This document shows, piece by piece, positions 51,001 to 60,000 of a stretch of DNA of 64,000 bases. The DNA is taken from contig NC_134700.1 in NCBI RefSeq assembly GCF_043290135.1, forward strand, positions 159,312,053-159,376,052. Direction: 5' to 3'. The stretch is from Rhipicephalus microplus (lineage: Eukaryota; Arthropoda; Arachnida; Ixodida; Ixodidae). A program made the position numbers and the translations under genes. How positions within the stretch are numbered: position 1 is the stretch's first letter; each line of letters begins with the position of its first letter. The notes under the pieces were generated by a model. It was given only the letters and a program-made list of their open reading frames with translations, made no database searches and was not told the origin of the DNA.

Positions 51001-54000
51001 GATCAGAGAGAGGGGGCTGCAAGCAACAGGGCTCTTCTTCTGCTATCTGCTGTGTCATGAACCAACGGTGAACAAGCACAAGAATTTTTCTATCTGTTTA
51101 TTTTATGAACGTTAATATAGTAATCACATCAACAAAAGAAAACTGTTCACATGTGTCACCATTTACCGATATGGCCCAGTCTGAGTGAAGACTTCTGTTT
51201 AGTAGTGCTAAATCTAAATTCTACAAGTAGAAACATCAAAATTACAGATAAATTTTATATGCATACAAAACCCGTTTCTAAAGCAAACATTGATCTGCAA
51301 GTAAGTATATGCAAGTGTAAAACCACGGCTATGTACGTCTAACTTAGCACGGAGTTTCCCAGGCCACTAAACTGACTGGTGCACTACAACAGCACATTCC
51401 TTTAAGTGCTCAATCTAAGTTTTATAACACCCACGACGAATATTTATGGCAGTTTTTTTTTTTCATTTACGATGAATTCTATTAGGGTGGATCAATAAAT
51501 ATTCCTAAAGCTTGCCGTGCTACGCCTGAAGCTTCCCTATAACACAAGTAAATTTTTACCCATGCAGTACTCACCGTACTTGTCAGACCAGTATGAATTC
51601 CTGAGTCGCTAAATTTTATACGTGTTCGTTCGTTTATTGAGTGCATCTGCCCTATATGGGTAACCCACTCCTGCTCAAGGAATGAAATTCATGGTAGCAG
51701 CACCCAATAAATAAATGATACGTAGTAAATAAAAATTACATAACCCCTGGACAATGACATTAAAATGTATGACGTCACATAGAGTTAGTGATGAAACCTG
51801 AGACAGCACCATCAGCCAGCCACTCTTTCTTCTTAAGTTTTCTCGCTTAAAAGATTGTCTTTTCACTGCAAGAGGGCAGCTTTTGGTTTTGTTAAAGGTT
51901 AATTTACTATTACAGAAAACTTCTTTTCGGTGTCCTATTCAATTGATCACCGACATATTGAGGAGTGAAATTTGGAATCATGCCGCCACGAGCTGCCCAC
52001 ACATGGTGAGAGAAGTGGCAGCAGAGAGTGTGTTCGCACCCAGGTTGGTGCGGACGCTGAAGAGCATGGCAAGAAAGGTGAGCGCGGCCTCCAGCACGGG
52101 CAACACCTTGTCCGGCTCCAGAAAAGAGTTGGTCCGATTGGGCGACAGTGACAGCCACTCCCAAACGTGGAACCTGATCGGCAAAGGGAAAGCAGAGAGC
52201 ATCAAGTGAGTGGCTACCGCCACGCGTGCTTTCAACAAATTTTAACACGCATGTCAACATTTCTCCCTTGGATACGTGCCATGCATTGCTTTCATATTAG
52301 TGATGCAAAAGCCAAAATGCTACAGTGGACGCAAATGTGCTCCTGTCATCCACCAATACTGGTGTCTTGCCAACTTGAATGAGCTTAGCGTCATTTAGAT
52401 TCCTGCAATGCATTGGATCTTTGTGTCTTCTCTCGTGTTTTCAAATGAAAGATTAGGTGAAAGATATAATGATACAATTACGTTCCACTTTCTGTCAATA
52501 TGTCAGAGCCCTTTGTATTAAGTGCTGGCTTTCATTATTCAAAGTGCCTTGATTATCCTGATAATTACGATGTGCATCACACCACTCAATGCACAGTACT
52601 TAACACAGGTGTAAACTACAAATGAGATAACTGCACAAAACCCAAGTACCACTCCATGCCAGGTGAACGAGTTCTGACCGAAGACAGTGCATTCACACGA
52701 AAAAGCAATAACATCTAATTTGACATAACCCCCAATTGGTACGGTAATTAATTAGTATTTGATGGGCTTTCTGAACAATGCACAATTAAAACTTCAAATA
52801 GCTTTTAGAAAACATAACTAATTGGCTTTGTGGCAGTGTCTTTCCCCAAAAATCATAGGTATAGAAAAAGCACTTCAAAAGCAATATGCTGGGCTTTTCT
52901 ATAAAGTAAATCAATGTCCCCCCATAATTTTCACCTGGCTGCTTGCCATTGCATTTCAAATGAGTTCACCAAAAGCCACATACTAAATATCATACTTTTC
53001 AAAACTTTCACAATGAAAAAAATCATTTTAAAAAGCATATCTTTGCCACATAGATGAGCCTTCATTTCTAAGTTTTGTGCGTGTTTTTCTCAAGATGCAT
53101 TTTTGGGCAACTTCTCGAATTTTAATGTCATATTTTTAGTGCTTCTGATGGCCAGATAAAAATGAAATTGTTCCCACATATTCCTTAACATGTGAGGAGT
53201 GCAGCTATCGCCTTCAGAACCTGATATCCCTTATACAATTATTATGAGCTTAAAGTTAGCAATTAGTAAGGGATGAGCATTCCAAGACTTCCATTAGTAC
53301 AATTTTTCTTGTTCATTAAAATGTCTTATACACACTTTCTTGTTATTTCTGCTTGTTCTGCTTAAATTTAACCTACTCTCTCCCCACCAATTTGGTTTTC
53401 GACCTGGCTACTCGACAGAGGTCGCCTTGCTCAGCTTTACTGACCGAATTAAACAAGCCATAGACGATGGATTACTTACTGGGGCAGTTTTTATTGACCT
53501 CACGAAGGCTTTCGACACAATTAACCACCGGATCCTTCTGTGTAAACTTGAATCTTTCGGAATTGTGGGTCCCGCTTTGCAGTTCATTCGCAATTACTTA
53601 ACAAATCGCTCACATGTAGTTTATGTCAATGACATTGCGTCATCTGCTAAGCCAGTTACCATGGGCGTCCCTCAAGGTTCAATCTTAGGCCCCCTTCTCT
53701 TCCTACTTTTTATTAACAACCTACCTAGTTCCCTTAACCATACTAACTGTCTTCTTTACGCCGATGACACTACTATTTTTACATCCCTGAAAACAACTGC
53801 TGAACTTGAAAGTAGCTTAAACTCCGATCTCTGTAATATTTATCAATGGTGCGTTAACAATCATCTTTATATGAATCCCTATAAAACTACATTTGTGGTG
53901 TTTTCATCCGCACAGAACACATTTCCTTCACCAGTTTCCGTATCTCTTAACAAATATATTATTTCCGTATCGGATCACGTGAAGTTCTTAGGCGTAATAC

Positions 54001-57000
54001 TAGACAAGCATTTGAAATATAACTATCATGTACTCTCAATATTAAAAAAAGCTTCTTTTGGCATTCATGTTCTCATTAAAGCCCGCCCTTATTTTCAGTC
54101 ACGCATTATTTTATCATTATACTATGCATATATTCATAGCCATCTTTCCTATTGCATTTCATCCTGGGGTAATACATATGCCAGTCACCTGGAGCCCTTT
54201 CTACATCTTCAGAAACGGGCACTACGTCTGATCGCCTTCGCTCCATTTCAATCGCCTTCTACGCCACTCTTTATTTATTTTTCCGTGCTTCCAATTAATC
54301 TTTTATTCACTCTAAAGTTAGCTATGTTGACGTACCGCCTCATTTATCATGGTCTTTGTGTTTCAGGGCTATCCACACAACATCTTGTCAATACTAATAA
54401 CACCAGGTTTTCAGCCTGTCACAATTTCCTTCTCCCTAAAGTGCGTAGCAATTATGGAAAACTAACTCTTAAATTTACAGGTGTATCCGTATGGAACAAC
54501 ATACCACTTGAAATAAAGTTATGTCCCACATTCTATTCGTTTCGCAAAATGTTTAAAGAGTACCTAATCACAAAACGTGTTTTCTAAACTCTGCCATCGT
54601 GCCTTACTCCTAATTTTAGTATTTCTTTTACTCACTATACTCCTTGCTGTTACACAGAACTTTTCTTGCCTTGTTGTTATGAAATTTTAACCATTCTTTG
54701 CTTAATTCGTGCAAAGTGTTTTTTACTGCTTGCTGCATTGTTATCGCACTTGACTTATTCTCTAACGGAGGTCCCCCCGACAGTTTTCTAACTTCGGGAC
54801 CTCCTCTGTACTGTAGAATTTTATTCATGTAAATGTATGCATTCCTGAAATAAAGTTTGGTTTGATTTGATTTGATTTGCATTCTTCAGTTACCAATATG
54901 AGCCGTCTTTGTCTGATAGGCATCAAGTGTATATTTTACACATTGTCATGGTATAAAATGAATGCAATGCAACTAACTATAAAATAAGCACATGTTTGAA
55001 ATCAGCAAGAAAGTTATGTACGCAGCAAAAATTTTATTACCCTAGGCCACAAACTAAAGTTTTTTTTTTTTCCAAGTGGTGTCTCCCCTTAACTGGTCCA
55101 CATGCTCCAGCACACGCACACATACACACACCTCTGGAAGACAGTGGAAATAAACCAGTCCGGATCGAGATGGGTGGCACACAGCTGGAGCAGAAAGAGA
55201 TCGGCATCCACCATGGAGTTGCAGAAGTGGCACTGAATGTACGTCATGGCTTGCCCCTTGATCTGCAGCCCATTGCGTGCCCAGAGGCCACAAAGGATTT
55301 CATGGAACGACACCTGCAAGCAGAAAAGCGTCGCCATCTGCACTTCATGGTCAGTCGGCATTTCCTATTAGCCACCAGCGTTGGTTGAGTCTAGGTTTCT
55401 TTATTTAAAGGAAACATTGCAGAACCCAATGGGTGCAATAATAATAAAAGCTTTAGTTTTATGCCCACAAACTGCAATATAATCATGCCCAATATGACTA
55501 TTAAGTGGAGAGCTCTGGAAGTTTCGACAACCTGGGGTTCCCTGAAGAGCCGACAATTCACTAGCACAGGGGTTCTCAAGCATGTTGGTCTAAGGAAAAC
55601 CTGCTAGGCTTTAGGCACCAAGAAAAAAACCTCACATCCTCCCCTCCCACTTTCATGCAAACAGTTTTCATACTGCTCATGCTACAACATTCACATGCAA
55701 TAAATCAAAAAGCAAGGGTATATAAAAAGTTCATCCACTGAGATGCAACTGAACTCACTTTCCTTGCACCGACAAATTGATGCGAGGCTCAGTAACACTC
55801 AGGACCTGCCGCATGTCAGCTGCTATATTCAGCTGATTCCTGTGCTTATTCTTCAGATAGGCTAGTGTCCAGAGTGCCTGCTCACAAGCATACGTTGTTG
55901 CAAATGACTGCAGCAGCAGCTGTCTTACCTTCAGCCCCCATTCTCAAACAGGAGAAATGCGAAAGGGGGAAATATAGGCCTATTTTCAGAGTCTGGATGG
56001 CTACGAGCTGCTCGCGGGATTCATCACGCAGCTTGTGCGTTTTGTTACGCACAAGAATGCACTTACTGACACTCGTGTGTGGGTAATGGAGGTTCCTTAG
56101 ACTGATCGAACCACGGTTTTGTTTAAGTGAGTTGTAGAGCGCAGAACCAAGATTAATTTATCAGTGGCTCGCGGAACTCCGAGGAGGGGCCTGCTAAACA
56201 CTATGTTTCATGGAACCCACTTTGAAAAACCAGCCTCTAGGATGTTGCCTCCTAATAAATGCCGCTGAAGCGGCCAGGATTCGATCCGAAGACCTTTGGG
56301 TTAAAGCCCAACAACCAAATTCTCACCGATTCAGACAATACAAAAAATTGTTGAAATGACATTTAAAAAATAAATGATTTCTCTCATGCTGGTAGCTCTT
56401 CCACAGGGCTGAAGCACCACTGCTGCTTTGAAAAGACTCTCCATTAGGCGGAAGATAAGTAAATATAAAATACAAATAGCAATGCTGTCTTGAAGCTCCT
56501 TTACTGGCATGTTATGCCAGTAAAGCCCTGCTAAGGCATGCCTAAGTCTTGATCAGTAAAAATTAAATACATAGTATTGAAATAAAGGTAGGGCCTCCAC
56601 AATTACTTGTAAATTAAATTTAATTATGTCACACTGTATTCAATACAGAGGCCTTAACATGGCAACTTTCAGGAAATGTTATTGAGCCAGAAAGACCAAG
56701 ACTAAAAGGCACATATCTGTCACTGACATTCAGGTGTTTGGATTTTGGCACGGTATTCAAAATGACACCATGACCTTTATTTAGGAAAGTGCAAATATTA
56801 AATTTTCAGTTTCGAAGAGAATACAAGTAATAAAGACAAAGTGTAACATGCATCAAATATGAAAAATTATTTTCGAATATGAATAGTAAAATTACCGACT
56901 TTTGCATGTGTGCACACACACACACACACACACACAAAAGATAAAAGTTTGAAGGTTACACCACACATGCGAAATTGACCCGCGGAATTCGCGCCAGTGT

Positions 57001-60000
57001 TTCCGCTGAAAACACCAGCCTTGTGATTTATGCTTGAACAGAGGGCCATAAATGGTTCGTATAAGTACCCCATCACGAGCTTCATGTCAGCGAAAACAAA
57101 TGAAGGTACAAGATAAAAATGTAATGACTGCAAGCCCAAACGACAAGTGTACCATGGCCTGCAGAGGGTGCGCCATTAGGGTCATCAAGACATCCGTGTC
57201 TGGTAGGAGCTCGACCAGCGTGGCCCCTTGCCTCGTCACTGCCTGGCACAAGAACACTGCGTAGTACCGGTGCAGGGGCAAGTGGAATGACACCTGGTAC
57301 GGGTTGGGCTGAACCAAGAGATAAAAAAAAAAACAATTATTCGTGAAATGCAACTCCACAGTGTACAGAAAATAATAAAGTGATAGAGAGGGCACACCTT
57401 TAGAAACAGCGACAGTGCCTAGGCTAAAGAAAAAAGAATTGCAATGATGCATCTCAGATGAAAAGGGTAAAACATAGAAATGCGGGAGTACAACAATGAA
57501 TAACAGTTGGCCAGCAATTTTCACAGTTGTGAAAAATGTCATTCACGGTAACCATGAGCACTTCAGACACCTAAAGTAGACCGATGCCAACGGCTGCGTT
57601 AACTAGCAGAATTAAGAATACATAGCCGAGATTGTCATGCGACATCCCCTGAGATGTTGTTTTGACTGCATGGCTCTCGAGCCAACTGTAAGTCAGCTTT
57701 ACCTTACAATGATTCCACGCCGAGGTCAGTGAAGTTGCGATAATGTGGAACACTGGCACTGTGGGAACACAGTGCCAGTGTTCCCATAGTGTTCCCAGTG
57801 TCAGTGTTCCCACCTGGCCCCGAGGTTCGGCAGGCACATGAGGAACTACAATACAGACCGCTTATAACGGAAGTCGCGAATACCCGCAATATAAACAAAA
57901 CAGCCTTCTTCAAGGGCCGCAGTTGCACACAATATGTTGAGCATGCAGACTCGCATGTCCGAAAATCAAAGCATACCTGGTGCTTACAACCATTCTAATT
58001 TCTGAATGCTCTAAAAAATATTAAATGAATGCAAGGGGGGGGGGGGGGAATCTAACAATAACAAAAAATAATGACATCACAGAAATTTGCCGACTATTTC
58101 TCAGACCGCCTCGATTATGCGCATTACACAAAAACTATGTTGAATCATGTATAAATTTCATGCGCTGAAAGACACCAATCGTTCCGTTTCATCGTTACGC
58201 ACCTGGTTTCACGACATCGCAATCAATTTGCAAACCACTATTTAAGCGACCTATACCACCCTAATTTTTCTTAACTATGTGTATCCCTTCCCTTCAAGTG
58301 CAGCCACCACTAAGAGTTTTGTTGATTCCATACCAAATCGCAACTTAGGTAGCACACGACTCCTAGCGAAATGCAACCAGGGCTGATTAGGCCTAGCCTG
58401 CCGTTTGGTATGCTGTTGTGGAAAGTTAGCTCAAGATATGAAGACCAAGCATCGAAAAGATCGCACTCAAGCACTGAACCAAAAACAGCGTGCGTGATAC
58501 AAAGTTCGCGTTCCCAGACGGGAAATCAATGACAGAAACCGGTCAAGCTTCTAATTCAACCGTAAAAGCTTCTAATTTAACGGACCAGGTAGCTAACACA
58601 ATATCTGTAGCAAGCTCGATAACAACGACGCTGTTTCAGAGGGCAAGCTCTTTTAAGCGCAGTTGATAAGGAAGGGATTGCAGGTGCGATTTTGAGTCGC
58701 GCACAGCTGGCAGAAGGTGGCTAGTGCAACGATAGCGACGATAGTACACTGTGGCAGCATCGGTGCCAGTGCAAAGGCTTTCTGGGCAACCGCCCTCCTC
58801 CCTTACTCGACGATCACATGCAGCATGCCTTGGTCCTTTTTTTTTCTTCCTTCGACCCTTCGTTCGTTCACTCCACGTCCTCTCCTCTTCCATAACTACC
58901 TCGACGCTCGCTTCCCAACAGCACACCCAGAGCGCCTCCTTTCAGACACACATTTGCCACCATGTTTGTCACAATTTTCGCGTAACCACATTATAAGCAG
59001 TCTTTCATCTTGGCAGGACTGCACAATAAGATATATGCGTATACATGGGGTTCGGAGCAGGTTTACCAATGGTGGCTACTTTTCACGAAATCGGCGAATT
59101 TGAGAAGCCCGTGGTGACCTACAATTACGAATGACGACGTGGTAAATTTTTCACGACTTTCGGTTTTGGTTTTGAGTGAGTTATGCATTGTATACTCAGT
59201 GTTCTCAAAATGAACAGGTGACATATTTTGTCATTTTTGTAGTTTCAGACCCGCCAGTAGAAGGCACACTTTATGTGCGGTTGAGTATGTGTGTCCTGCT
59301 TATCTTGTGTATCTCCTCAATTCACCAAAATCTTGAAGCCGCTGGTGCTCTGGTGCATCGCCAGCAACCTTTCAGCAAAATTCAGGTCAGTGAACTGCTT
59401 CGCATGCAGTGATGTAGTGGCGTTGTAGTAACTTTTTAGGTGCTTTAGGAGCTTTAAGCCTTTTAAAGCTGACTTTTGAAGTGGCTTGGTGACAGCTTGT
59501 GTGTTCCAGACACAGCACCAACTGCCCTAAATCCTGAATAGCCTGTAGACTTCACTACTATTGTACCCCTAATTTGGTATAAAGAGTTTAAATTTGTTAT
59601 TAAGACACTCTTTGGGCCAACCAGAAAATTGGGGTCCTCAGGCAGCCTTTAAATACTTCAAAAACTGCACTTAGGCGAATGTGCAGCGTGAGCATGACCG
59701 TATAGAAAACGTGGTGTGACATTGCAATGATTAAGCAATACATTCGAATTTATTTCGGTTGTTCTACAATGAAGTGTTTCAGTTATTGGACACATGATTC
59801 CCCTTCAATGCTTCAGGGAAATTCTCTAAATCTGCAGGAAGGCTACGCATGCCGTCCCCTCCTTGCAGTGGCGGATACAGAGGGCGGGGATCGGTAGGGG
59901 CGATCGCCCCCTCCCCCTCCCCCAAAAGCCTGTAGGCACCCCTCCCCCTCCCTTTAGTGGTTGCTGTCCACCTGCTGTCACCAATCAGGACAAATAAGTG

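Noticed and set aside
58636..59103. Possible GC-rich promoter or 5' exon
   Set aside because: No splice-compatible frame and no promoter elements I can defend.
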